Assembly (NCBI GenBank): GCA_031367505.1
Contig: JANLPY010000553.1
Coordinates: 1-64,000, forward strand
DNA: 64,000 bases
Source of the DNA: JAKFWF01 sp031367505
Lineage (GTDB): Bacteria; Pseudomonadota; Alphaproteobacteria; Rhizobiales; Hyphomicrobiaceae
Reading direction: 5' to 3'
The notes under the pieces are model-generated. The model searched no databases, was not told the DNA's origin, and saw only the letters and a program-made list of their open reading frames with translations. Below are positions 8,435-17,242 of the stretch, piece by piece. Position 1 is the first letter of the stretch. Every line of letters begins with the position of its first letter. Position numbers and translations under genes: made by a program.

Positions 8435-9343
8435 TCAACCCTTATGACCCTTGGTCTTGGTTTCACCGTGTCGTGCGTGGCGCTCCAGGAACTTTATCAC
8501 GGCCGTTGCGATGTCGATGTCGGTTGCTCGTTCTATACCTTCCAGACCCGGCGAGGAATTGACTTCCATCACCACCGGCCCGCGCTTGGATCGGAGCATA
8601 TCGACGCCACAGACGTTCAGGCCCAAGACCCGGGCTGATCGTAGCGCGACATCGACCTCTTCGGGTTTCAGCTCAATTCTCTCACCTTTGCCACCACGAT
8701 GAAGATTGGAGCGGAACTCGCCCTTGCTGCCGGTGCGCTTCATCGCTGCAACCACTTTGCTGCCGACGACGAACGCCCGGATATCGCTACCATCGGCCTC
8801 GCGAATGAACTCTTGCACCATGATGTTTACGTTCGCAGCACTGAACGCTTCGATGATCGATTTGGCGCTCGCCTCCGTCTCGGCGAGGATCACCCCCATG
8901 CCTTGCGTGCCCTCGAGAAGCTTGATGACGACGGGCGTACCGCCAACCTCTTTGATAACGTCCTCCGCCTTGCGCGGACCGTGCGCGAATGCCGTCACTG
9001 GCAACCCGACGCCCTCGCGTGCCAACAGTTGCAACGCGCGGAGTTTGTCGCGCGAACGGCCGATTGCGACGCTTTCGTTCAGTGGATACACGCCTTGCAT
9101 CTCAAACTGTCGCAGGACGGCTAGCCCATAATGCGTGATGGATGCACCGATGCGGGGGATGACCGCATCATACAACGGCAGCGTCTCGCCACCGTACCGC
9201 AGCGTGGGGCGGTTGGAGGTAATGTTCATGTGAACATGCAGTGTATTGATCACGTCGATGTCGTGGCCGCGCGCACGAGCTGCAGCCACGAGCCGCTGAT
9301 GCGAGTATAGGCCCGGATTACGGGCCAACATGACCAAGCGCAT
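8435..9343 (-). CDS. rimK: RimK-type ATP-grasp ligase (ribosomal protein S6--L-glutamate ligase)
   Basis: This 302-residue protein matches E. coli RimK (300 residues) end to end. Landmarks are SRDKLRALQLLAREGVGLPVT, the ATP-grasp loop LLEGTQGMGVIL, MVQEFIREADGSDIRAFVVG, RSNLHRGGKGE and the metal/ATP site VMEVNSSPGLEGIE. RimK adds glutamates to the C-terminus of S6. Related enzymes make other peptide-like bonds, so S6 as target is by homology. The gene is divergent from the Pel-type operon with a 192-base gap. The zinc-protease gene often found beside rimK is not present here. Confidence 0.88.
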   Translation of the reverse strand: MRLVMLARNPGLYSHQRLVAAARARGHDIDVINTLHVHMNITSNRPTLRYGGETLPLYDAVIPRIGASITHYGLAVLRQFEMQGVYPLNESVAIGRSRDKLRALQLLAREGVGLPVTAFAHGPRKAEDVIKEVGGTPVVIKLLEGTQGMGVILAETEASAKSIIEAFSAANVNIMVQEFIREADGSDIRAFVVGSKVVAAMKRTGSKGEFRSNLHRGGKGERIELKPEEVDVALRSARVLGLNVCGVDMLRSKRGPVVMEVNSSPGLEGIERATDIDIATAVIKFLERHARHGETKTKGHKG

Positions 9344-9389
9344 GACTGTCTCTGTCCAATGCCGTGGGGCGGATCAATCGAACGTGCCC

Positions 9390-9410
9390 TCTACTATTTG
9401 CTGTAGTAGA
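9390..9410. promoter_or_regulatory. Inverted repeat between rimK and the Pel-type operon
   Basis: TCTACTA and TAGTAGA are perfect 7-base arms around a 7-base spacer. They lie in the 192-base divergent region, 47 bases upstream of rimK and 126 bases before the deacetylase start. It may be an operator for either gene. No regulator can be named. Confidence 0.3.
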
Positions 9411-9535
9411 TTATCATGGCGGATGAGCCAAGTTGGCGATCAACAACTCTAGCTGAACGATTGATCTCTTGTCGCCTTGTTTTGGTCGTTGCAGGGTGTT
9501 CCGCTCGAGCGGCGAATAGGGCATACGATAGGCCC

Positions 9536-11815
9536 ATGACAATATGTTTCCGGCGATTTCTGCTGATATTAATTTTCCTGGCGAGCCTCGCCGGGCCTTT
9601 AGCCGTGCGTCCCGCCGGTGCACTCGACATCGAGTATGCTGGCCGCCTCGTGCGCCGGGAAATTCTCGCCCTCTATGACAGCCGTCACGAGAAAACGCCG
9701 CAGACGACGCGCATCCACCAGCTAGCCGAAATGCCGCTGAATTGGCTCGGCTACAAAGTCACCTATATGGACGTGAATGGTGCGTTACCGGCCCCATCGG
9801 ACATGAACCGATACCGAGGTCTCCTCACCTGGTTCATCGAACCATTGCGTACGGTCGAGCCCTATCTCAATTGGCTTGATCAGGTGACGGCTGCTGGCAC
9901 AAAATATGCTTTCTTCGCCGAAATGGCCCCTCCCGAACTACCGAATTCGACCGCGCTCGCAACGCGCATACTCGGGCGTCTCGGGCTATCTCCAGTCAAT
10001 CAATTTGTATCGGTGACACACAAGTCATCGGTCACCGTGAACGACAAAACGATGGCCGGCTTCGAACGGCCGCTCGATAAAGCGCTGCCCGACTTTCGAG
10101 TGTTCAACGCTATACCGGGTAAGTCGACCGTCCATCTCGCCGTTCGCACGCCGGGCCGGAATGGCGACCAAGAGGCCGCACTCATAACCACAAGTCCGGC
10201 GGGGGGCTACGCGTCCGACGAATATACGATCCAATACGAACACAACACCGAGAAGATGCAGTGGACCGTCAACCCGTTCCTGTTTTTCAAGAAAGTCTTC
10301 GGTGACGATCGCTTCCCGGTGCCCGATGTCACCACGCTCGCTGGCCGGCGCATGTACTTCAGCCACATCGACGGCGACGGCTGGAACAACGTGTCGGAAG
10401 TCGAGGGATATCGCGAGGCACAAGTCTTGTCCGCCGATGTCATTCGTCGCGAGGTGATCGAGCCGTATCCGGATCTCGCGGTTTCAGTCGGCGTCATTGC
10501 TGGCGACGTCATACCGGAGTTGGGTGGGACGCTAATCGGCCGCGAAATTGCTCGCAAGCTCTACGCGCTGCCGCAGGTCGAGGTCGCGAGCCACACCTAC
10601 TCCCACCCATTCACCTGGAGCTTCTTCGAGAATTACGATCGGGCTACCGAAGAAGATCTGATCGAGAAGGCGGCGCGCCCTTCGATAACCATTGCCGATC
10701 AGATGCGAAGCATGGTGTTCAAGGCGGCCGGCAAGACGATGACGGCCGATAAATCGAACAAATATATTGCCGGATCGAGCACCTTACCGCGCACCTACCT
10801 GAAGGAGCCTTTCGATGTGGCGAAAGAGGTTCAGGGCGCGCTCAACATCGCTGAAAGTCTTGCGCCACCGGGTAAGAAGGCCAAAATCTATCTTTGGAGC
10901 GGTGACACGACGCCATTCGAAGCGGCGATCGCGGCCACTCGTGCAGCCGGAGTACGCAATATCAACGGCGGCGACAGTCGACTCGATAAAGAGTACCCCT
11001 CGGTGGTGTTCGTGCCGCCGATCTCCCGTCCTGTCGGAAAAGAGCGGCAAATCTTCGCCGTCAACAGCAATGAGAACACTTACACGAACGACTGGCTCGG
11101 CCCCTACTACGGGTTTTTCATGTTGGAGCAGACACTCAACCACACTGAGGTTCCGCGCCGGCTCAAGCCATTCAACCTCTACTACCACATGTATTCGGGT
11201 GAGAAACCGTCGGCGCTCGCAGCGATCAAGCATTTCGTGGCCCTCGCCCGGCGCTCCAATGTCATCCCGGTGACGGCTGCGCAATATGCCGGGATCGCCG
11301 ACGATTTCTTCGGTGTCGAGATCGAGCAGGTCGACGCATCGGCATGGACCATCGCTAATCGCGGCACCTTGTCGACGGTTCGCTTCGACGATGCCGAGTT
11401 GTTGGATATCGATAGCGGCCGAAGCAAGGGCGTGCTGGGCGCGAACCGGCATCAAGGTTCGCTCTACGTCGCTCTCGACATGGCCGTTGACCGGGCCGTC
11501 ATCGCGGTGAAACCTCGCAACGATGTGAGCCAACAGCCACCCACCGATCAATTGGCGAGCCTCATCGAAAGCCGCTGGTCAATTTCAAAAAGAATAGAAA
11601 CAACATGCGGATTTCAAGTTCAGGCGGAAGGATACGGCACTGGCGCCATGACGTGGTCGACAACTCCTGGCCGGGCTTTTCGCATTTCGATCGAGCGTGA
11701 GGGCCGCGTTCTGGCCCAAGAAGTACGTTGGGCTGATGCGCAAGGGCACTTGCCACTGGCAATCGACCAAAGCGCCTTGGAACCTGTCACGATCAGGTTC
11801 GATTGCCATGAGTAG
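9536..11815 (+). CDS. pelA: PelA-type polysaccharide deacetylase without the hydrolase domain
   Basis: This 759-residue protein has a Sec signal peptide (about 1-30, ending RPAGA). A Rossmann-like N-terminal domain is followed by a PelA-type deacetylase domain: HIDGDGW at 277-283 gives the metal-binding and catalytic aspartates, and ASHTYSHPF supplies histidines at 353 and 357. YLWSGDTTPFEAAI and NINGGDSR follow, then a C-terminal beta-rich domain. P. aeruginosa PelA (948 residues) has a glycoside hydrolase domain in front of these parts; here that domain is absent. The predicted role is periplasmic de-N-acetylation of a Pel-like polymer. The gene heads an operon and overlaps the next start by 8 bases. 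The start is chosen by the signal peptide; the ribosome site (GATAGG) is weak. Confidence 0.85.
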   Translation: MTICFRRFLLILIFLASLAGPLAVRPAGALDIEYAGRLVRREILALYDSRHEKTPQTTRIHQLAEMPLNWLGYKVTYMDVNGALPAPSDMNRYRGLLTWFIEPLRTVEPYLNWLDQVTAAGTKYAFFAEMAPPELPNSTALATRILGRLGLSPVNQFVSVTHKSSVTVNDKTMAGFERPLDKALPDFRVFNAIPGKSTVHLAVRTPGRNGDQEAALITTSPAGGYASDEYTIQYEHNTEKMQWTVNPFLFFKKVFGDDRFPVPDVTTLAGRRMYFSHIDGDGWNNVSEVEGYREAQVLSADVIRREVIEPYPDLAVSVGVIAGDVIPELGGTLIGREIARKLYALPQVEVASHTYSHPFTWSFFENYDRATEEDLIEKAARPSITIADQMRSMVFKAAGKTMTADKSNKYIAGSSTLPRTYLKEPFDVAKEVQGALNIAESLAPPGKKAKIYLWSGDTTPFEAAIAATRAAGVRNINGGDSRLDKEYPSVVFVPPISRPVGKERQIFAVNSNENTYTNDWLGPYYGFFMLEQTLNHTEVPRRLKPFNLYYHMYSGEKPSALAAIKHFVALARRSNVIPVTAAQYAGIADDFFGVEIEQVDASAWTIANRGTLSTVRFDDAELLDIDSGRSKGVLGANRHQGSLYVALDMAVDRAVIAVKPRNDVSQQPPTDQLASLIESRWSISKRIETTCGFQVQAEGYGTGAMTWSTTPGRAFRISIEREGRVLAQEVRWADAQGHLPLAIDQSALEPVTIRFDCHE

Positions 11816-13349
11816 CCAGCAGATCTCCAATTCTTTCGATAGCCCCGCTGCATCGATCTGGCAGCAAGTTCGCGCGTTACCAGCCATTGCACCGCACTGG
11901 ATTATAATGGGCGTGCTCTTTGCCGGTGCCCTTGGTTTGGGATACGAGCTTCTACCCGGTCAAGTCCAGCGTGTCGCAATGCTCGAGCGCGATGGCCAGT
12001 CGCTGCAGGCGCGCACGATGCTGGAAAAGAGCTATCAGAGTGGAGACCGCAGTTTCCGCACGCTGTATCAGCTTGAGGGCCTATATGAGCAGTTTGGCCA
12101 ACTCGACAAGGCCGGCGAGTTGTTACGTCAATTAATCGATCGCAACCCGCGTGACCCCAATGTGCAACGGCGCGCGGTGATCTTCTACAAGATGACGCAG
12201 GACGAGCCAGCCTACATCCGCGCTCTGCAAGCTCAGATCAGCCAGCGATATTCGGAAGACGCCTGCAAAGAACTCATCGGTATTCTGCGCCGCACCGGGC
12301 AGTGGTCCGAGGAACAGGCGGCGATCCAATACTGCCGATTGCGCGGCTACCGCCGGCCGGAAGATATTTCCCGGCTGGCATCATTGGTTGCGGTCGATGG
12401 CGATCTAGCGCAGGCCTCGGCCTTACTGCGGCAAGTCGACGATGTAAGGCGTCTGAAGTCCGAGAAAGACCGCATCGAGCTGTTCGCAATTCTGTTGGAG
12501 CTGGATCAGCCGCGCGAAGCATATCGCAGGGCCGTGCGTTGGTTGCGTGGCGCTCGTGAACCGAACCTCGCGTTGGCATTGACCGAGACGCTGGTGAACA
12601 ACAACAAGCACGACCTCGCAATCGAGTTGACCCGTGAAATCTCGGTCCAGGGCGATGCCGTTTCCCTTGCCGTCGCCGACGTCATGCTCGACCGTGGCGA
12701 GACCTACGCTGCTCGAACCTATTTGCGCGGTTGGATCGAGAAGGCCCGGCTGAATTCCCTCGATACCATCTCCCGGTTCATCATCGCGTGCCTCGATGCG
12801 GAAGACCCGGAAAACGCTATGGTTGGTGCTCAGCGATTTGGGCTCGCCCGTGTCCCGCAAGACAATCTGGTCGCTTTGGCCGAAGCACTCGCGGCGACCG
12901 GAAAGCAAGCCGAATTCGACGCAGTCCGCGCCGTCATTCAGCCGGATGTATTGGCCAGCAACTCTCTTTTGAGTGCAGCCGTCGCGGTTCAGCGCGGCGG
13001 ACCCGAGGCCGGCCAGACGCTCCTGTCGTCGGTGTCCGTCGACGAACTGGACGAATGGCGCTTGTCCCTATGGGCCAAACTTATGAGCAATAGCGGCCGC
13101 GACGAGGCAGCAACGGTGGCCCTACGTCGCTTAGGCGTCGAAACCCAGGCTCAGCCACAGGCACAAACCGGCCGCGTAACGGTCGAGCCCCGTATGATCC
13201 GCCGCCCACGAAAAGTGGTCAAACGCTACAGATTTCGCCCAGGCGGCGTGCTCTCGAATATCCGTGCTAAACAAAACCTTCAACTTCAGCCTCCGCCTGC
13301 ACCTGCGCCATCACCGTTCGGCGCCACTCAAAATACGCGCGGCGGATGA
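11808..13349 (+). CDS. PelB-like TPR protein, inner-membrane anchored, without outer-membrane barrel
   Basis: The product is 513 residues. It has a short cytoplasmic N-terminus, one membrane helix (about 31-49) and then a long run of TPR-like helical repeats to about residue 450. The tail is basic (RRPRKVVKRYRFRPGG) and ends proline-rich. Its place between the deacetylase and PelD and its TPR build suggest the periplasmic part of PelB, which in Pseudomonas (1193 residues) binds PelA and ends in a 16-strand barrel. No barrel is visible: the C-terminus lacks alternating aromatic strands. The ATG at 11808 overlaps the deacetylase stop. The PelB assignment is inference from position and architecture. 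Confidence 0.65.
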   Translation: MSSQQISNSFDSPAASIWQQVRALPAIAPHWIIMGVLFAGALGLGYELLPGQVQRVAMLERDGQSLQARTMLEKSYQSGDRSFRTLYQLEGLYEQFGQLDKAGELLRQLIDRNPRDPNVQRRAVIFYKMTQDEPAYIRALQAQISQRYSEDACKELIGILRRTGQWSEEQAAIQYCRLRGYRRPEDISRLASLVAVDGDLAQASALLRQVDDVRRLKSEKDRIELFAILLELDQPREAYRRAVRWLRGAREPNLALALTETLVNNNKHDLAIELTREISVQGDAVSLAVADVMLDRGETYAARTYLRGWIEKARLNSLDTISRFIIACLDAEDPENAMVGAQRFGLARVPQDNLVALAEALAATGKQAEFDAVRAVIQPDVLASNSLLSAAVAVQRGGPEAGQTLLSSVSVDELDEWRLSLWAKLMSNSGRDEAATVALRRLGVETQAQPQAQTGRVTVEPRMIRRPRKVVKRYRFRPGGVLSNIRAKQNLQLQPPPAPAPSPFGATQNTRGG

Positions 13350-13466
13350 TGCCCCCGATGTTTGCGACCGGGGAAACGTTGCTATTCGAGTGTTGCGTCT
13401 GATATCTAACGGCCAAACATCGACGGGTCGCCGGCACGCCTGAACCGAGACCCACGGAGTAGAGCA

Positions 13467-14630
13467 TTGGATCCTGAAATCGAACCTCGTCAGCCTCGGC
13501 CGATACCAACGGCTCCGGTGCATTTTCCGGTTCTCCCACCACTGTCGGCTCTGATCGAGATCGCAGTGCTGTTCGGCGTGATCGCCGGTGCCGATTGGTT
13601 GCACACGGGGATTGATATTGCCGACATCCGGCCGCATCCGTTCTGGATTCCGGTTTTGCTGTTGAGCCTGCAATATGGCACCGCCAGCGGGTTGCTTGCT
13701 GCTGGAGTTGCAATTGCGATCACGGCTCTCAATGGGTTTCCGGAACAATCGACATCGGAAACGTACTTTGCTTACTTCCTGAAGATCTGGATCGAACCCA
13801 TCCTGTGGGTTGGCGCGGCAGTCTTGCTCGGCCAGTTCCGGATGCGCCAGATCGCCCGCAAAGAGGCTCTCATCGTTCAAATATCGGAACTCGCAACTCA
13901 ACATGCGGCCGTATCCGAGTACGCAAGAAAACTCCGCACCCATTGCACGGCGCTAGAGCGGCAGATCGCAGGGCGGAGCGAGCCAAATGCGCTACTGGTA
14001 CTTGCGGCGATGAATCCCGCCCGATCGACACATGCGACCGATGAAATCGCCACATTGGGCAACGCGTTCGCGCGCATCATCGGACTGGTTCTGCCGGGCG
14101 CACGGGCGACCCTGTATTCAGCCGATGCGACCGGACTTCGATTGACAGCCGCGGCAGGCATCTCAGCTGAGGGCAGCACACGAGCGTGGATCCCAACCAC
14201 CGATCCCCTTTATCGAGCGATTGTCACTCAAGCACAAAGTTTCTCGGTGCTGTCGTCGGATGGCGAGATCATGCTTGCCGGTGCCGGATTAGCGGCTGTT
14301 CCCGTCAGATCAACCGCGTTGCGCGAGGTTTCGGTGCCGGCAACGGTCGTTGGAATGTTGAAAATTGAGGAGATGGACCCGGCATCCCTGAACAGGGCCA
14401 TCTTACCTGCGATGCAATCGATCGCGCATGCGCTCGCACCGGCGATCGAACATCTCCTTCAAAGCAGCGGACAAATCGGCGTGACACCTGCAGCAGTACC
14501 AGCCGCGCAGCCGGAATCGTCAGGCCGGCGGCTCTTGCGCCATCTTCGCTGGTTCGGCCGCCCGGAGAATGAAAACACAGCGCCAATGCACGATATCGCC
14601 GTGCGCACCAAGTTACCGGTGATCGGCTGA
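13467..14630 (+). CDS. pelD: PelD-like membrane/GAF protein lacking a GGDEF domain
   Basis: The 387-residue product starts with TTG, supported by GGAG 8 bases upstream. Four membrane helices (about 25-43, 58-72, 74-90, 103-122) lead into a coiled coil (125-170) and a GAF-like domain (172-332). This is the order of PelD, the c-di-GMP receptor of the Pel synthase. Pseudomonas PelD (455 residues) continues with a degenerate GGDEF domain carrying the RxxD inhibitory site. Here only about 55 low-complexity, basic residues follow the GAF domain, so that module is missing. It lies 117 bases after the PelB-like gene and one base before pelE. Binding of c-di-GMP is therefore doubtful. Confidence 0.78.
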   Translation: MDPEIEPRQPRPIPTAPVHFPVLPPLSALIEIAVLFGVIAGADWLHTGIDIADIRPHPFWIPVLLLSLQYGTASGLLAAGVAIAITALNGFPEQSTSETYFAYFLKIWIEPILWVGAAVLLGQFRMRQIARKEALIVQISELATQHAAVSEYARKLRTHCTALERQIAGRSEPNALLVLAAMNPARSTHATDEIATLGNAFARIIGLVLPGARATLYSADATGLRLTAAAGISAEGSTRAWIPTTDPLYRAIVTQAQSFSVLSSDGEIMLAGAGLAAVPVRSTALREVSVPATVVGMLKIEEMDPASLNRAILPAMQSIAHALAPAIEHLLQSSGQIGVTPAAVPAAQPESSGRRLLRHLRWFGRPENENTAPMHDIAVRTKLPVIG

Positions 14631-14631
14631 A

Positions 14632-15660
14632 ATGGCAGCACCCGTGGTCTCCGCCATCGATACGTCCGCCGGCTCTCGCTCCGCCGGCGGTCACCTCGTT
14701 GCGAGCCCGGCCATTTCGATTTTGACGACAATGGCTGTAACGATGATCGCCGAAGGCTTGCTCGTCTTCGGCTATGTCAAGGGCATCTATAGCTGGCCGG
14801 TTCTCGTTATTTGCCACGCAGCGATCGTTGGTGCTCTAGGATTGTGGGTCGAGAAAGCCGGACGCGCGGGACAGAATGTTGCCTTGCCGCTGCTGACCAC
14901 GATCGCGGTCGCAGCGACCGGTCCGATCGGCGCCATCGCAGCCCTCGCCGGCATCATATTTTTGCGCCCAGCCCCTGAGGATCGCCAATTGCTGGACGCG
15001 TGGTACGAGCGGATTGCGCTCGCAGTCAAAACCGACGAAGTGACGCAACTGTACGATCAAGTTGCGACCGGCCGCACGGCGGACTTGTCCAGCGCCGCGC
15101 CGCAATCATTCTCGGCGATCATTGAAATGGGTTCTCTGGCCGATCGGCAAAGCGCACTTGGCATCATCGCGCGCGGCTTTCATCCGGATTATCTGCCAGC
15201 ACTCATGCTGGCGCTGAAGAGCCCCGAACCCGTCATCCGGGTGCAGGCGGCCGCGGTTGCGACCCGCGTGCGCGTTGACTTGCACCACATTGTGGATCGT
15301 AGCGCGGTCATGCAGAACCAATTGACGCCAGGCAGCGCCACCGCGGTCAATATCGCGAGTCAGCTGCGCGCATGCATGGCAAGTGGGTTGCTGGACGAAG
15401 GTGATCGCGTCCGGGCTGGCGCCATCGCGGACCGGTTGGGTGCCAGCCCAGCAACGTCGACGGTGCTACATTCGCTGCGCGCCCCCCCGATCATCGATCA
15501 GCTGCAGATGGAAGCGATGATGCTGCGCGAGGGCCGTTTTTCTGCATTCCGGGTCGCCCGCCGGCTGGCCAAGATAGCGGCGGCTGGCAGGTTTCGGGTA
15601 CGCCGTTTTGGGCCGAGGATCGCGACTGAGGCAACCACCAAAACGCCTGAGGCCCGATAA
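14632..15660 (+). CDS. pelE: PelE-like inner-membrane TPR/HEAT protein
   Basis: This 342-residue protein has membrane segments at about 29-48, 54-73 and 85-112. A cytoplasmic helical-repeat region follows (SFSAIIEMGSLADRQSALG ... LPALMLALKSPEPVIRVQAAAVATRVRV), and the end is basic. PelE in Pseudomonas is a membrane protein with cytoplasmic tetratricopeptide-like repeats that joins PelD, PelF and PelG in the synthase complex. Position between pelD and pelF, with junctions of one base each, supports the call. The stop TAA and the next ATG share a base (TAATG). Sequence similarity alone would not identify it. Confidence 0.75.
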   Translation: MAAPVVSAIDTSAGSRSAGGHLVASPAISILTTMAVTMIAEGLLVFGYVKGIYSWPVLVICHAAIVGALGLWVEKAGRAGQNVALPLLTTIAVAATGPIGAIAALAGIIFLRPAPEDRQLLDAWYERIALAVKTDEVTQLYDQVATGRTADLSSAAPQSFSAIIEMGSLADRQSALGIIARGFHPDYLPALMLALKSPEPVIRVQAAAVATRVRVDLHHIVDRSAVMQNQLTPGSATAVNIASQLRACMASGLLDEGDRVRAGAIADRLGASPATSTVLHSLRAPPIIDQLQMEAMMLREGRFSAFRVARRLAKIAAAGRFRVRRFGPRIATEATTKTPEAR

Positions 15661-17228
15661 TGCAGTTATCCCCGGTCTCACCGGCAATCGCCGCTTTGGC
15701 AACTGACGCGCCCCTCGCCGGGCCCGAAAGCGACGTGTGCATTATCGTCGAGGGCTGCTACCCCTACGTTGCCGGCGGTGTGTCCGGCTGGATCGACTGG
15801 CTCATCAAAACGCAACCCGACACGCGCTTTTCGATTATCACGCTTTGGCCCCGGCCAACGCCCCAGCCTGCCCGTTACCAGTTCCCGGCCAACGTCGTAT
15901 CGTTCCAGCATTTGTACCTGCAGGACTTCGGCGAGCGCCCGGTCATCCGTCAACGCCGGCCGGCTGATAGCGACGCATTCGCCGATGCACTGAGCGCATT
16001 GATCAATCACGGGGGGGCCGCTCAACTTGCTCGGGTTATGACAACCTTTAGGGCAATCAGCGGAACTGTCGATCCGGAGGTTATGTTCAACTCGCCCGTC
16101 GCCTGGGAGATCGTGCGGCGCATGTACGATGCAACCATGCCCTATGCTTCATTTCTCGATTATTTCTGGGCGTGGCGCGCCTTACTCGGCGGCCTTTTCG
16201 CGACGCTCGCATGCAAGCTTCCGAAGGCTCGCGTCTATCACACCATCTCGACAGGCTATGCCGGAGTACTTGCCGCGCGCGCGGCCATTGAAACCGGCCG
16301 CCCCGCCGTTCTGACCGAACACGGCATCTATACCAACGAGCGGCGCATCGAATTGTTGATGGCCGATTGGGTCGCCGACACGGTCGACAAAGGTTTGACC
16401 CTGCACGACCCGCGCCTCGATCTGAGAGACATGTGGATTCACGCGTTCGAGGCCTATGCCCGCACCTGTTACGAGGCTTGCGGCGACGTTGTTACGTTGT
16501 ACGAGGACAATCAACGTGCCCAGCGCGTGCTTGGTGCGACGGAGCCGCAACTCTCGGTGATCGCAAATGGCATCGACCTGGAGCGCTTCTCCAACATTGT
16601 GCCAGTTGCCGAAGATCTGCCCCCGACGATGGCGTTGATCGGTCGCGTGGTGCCGATCAAGGATGTGAAGTCCTTCATCACCGCTGCGCACGCCTTGAAA
16701 CAGCGAATTCCCAATGCACGCGCCTTGGTGCTCGGGCCAACGGATGAAGATCCGGAGTACTTTGCCGAGTGCGAGCAACTGGTTGCCGACCTCGACCTTG
16801 CCGGCACGGTCGAGTTCACCGGCACCGTCAATATTCTCGACTATATGTCGCGCATTCATGTTTGCGTCCTGACGAGCCTCAGCGAGAGTCAACCGCTCGT
16901 GATTCTGGAGGCGGGCGCCGCTGGTATCCCGTTCGTTGCGACCAACGTCGGCTCTTGCCGCGAGATCATCGAAGGCCGTGCCGACGAGCGGCCAGCACTT
17001 GGGCCCGGCGGCATCGTCACCGATCTGGTCGCACCACTGCAAATCGCCGACGCTGTTGCAAGCTTGCTCGCCGATCCCGCCCTGCGCCATAAATATGGCG
17101 AGACACTCCGCGCGCGCGTCGCTCAAACCTACACGTCGGCTCAAGCGGTTGCGGCCTATAACCATTTGTACGCCCGCCTCATGGCCAAGCCTGACGCAAC
17201 TGCAAGCCAGCAATCGGCCATTGGCTGA
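15660..17228 (+). CDS. pelF: PelF, GT4 family glycosyltransferase of the Pel-type synthase
   Basis: This 522-residue protein shows the PelF signature near the N-terminus, VEGCYPYVAGGVSGWIDWLI (residues 29-48). The GT-B core contains TEHGIYTNERRIEL, LIGRVVPIKDVKSFI and the retaining-transferase E-x7-E motif at E409 and E417 (SESQPLVILEAG). PelF is the cytoplasmic polymerase that uses UDP-linked N-acetylhexosamines. Length agrees with characterised PelF (about 500 residues). It is the most confident marker of the cluster. Its start overlaps the pelE stop by one base, and pelG follows after 14 bases. Confidence 0.93.
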   Translation: MQLSPVSPAIAALATDAPLAGPESDVCIIVEGCYPYVAGGVSGWIDWLIKTQPDTRFSIITLWPRPTPQPARYQFPANVVSFQHLYLQDFGERPVIRQRRPADSDAFADALSALINHGGAAQLARVMTTFRAISGTVDPEVMFNSPVAWEIVRRMYDATMPYASFLDYFWAWRALLGGLFATLACKLPKARVYHTISTGYAGVLAARAAIETGRPAVLTEHGIYTNERRIELLMADWVADTVDKGLTLHDPRLDLRDMWIHAFEAYARTCYEACGDVVTLYEDNQRAQRVLGATEPQLSVIANGIDLERFSNIVPVAEDLPPTMALIGRVVPIKDVKSFITAAHALKQRIPNARALVLGPTDEDPEYFAECEQLVADLDLAGTVEFTGTVNILDYMSRIHVCVLTSLSESQPLVILEAGAAGIPFVATNVGSCREIIEGRADERPALGPGGIVTDLVAPLQIADAVASLLADPALRHKYGETLRARVAQTYTSAQAVAAYNHLYARLMAKPDATASQQSAIG

Positions 17229-17242
17229 AGGATCGATCAACA

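Noticed and set aside
13350..13466. Hidden pelC lipoprotein gene between the PelB-like and pelD genes
   Set aside because: The 117-base gap holds no frame with a lipoprotein signal, and PelC needs about 170 residues.
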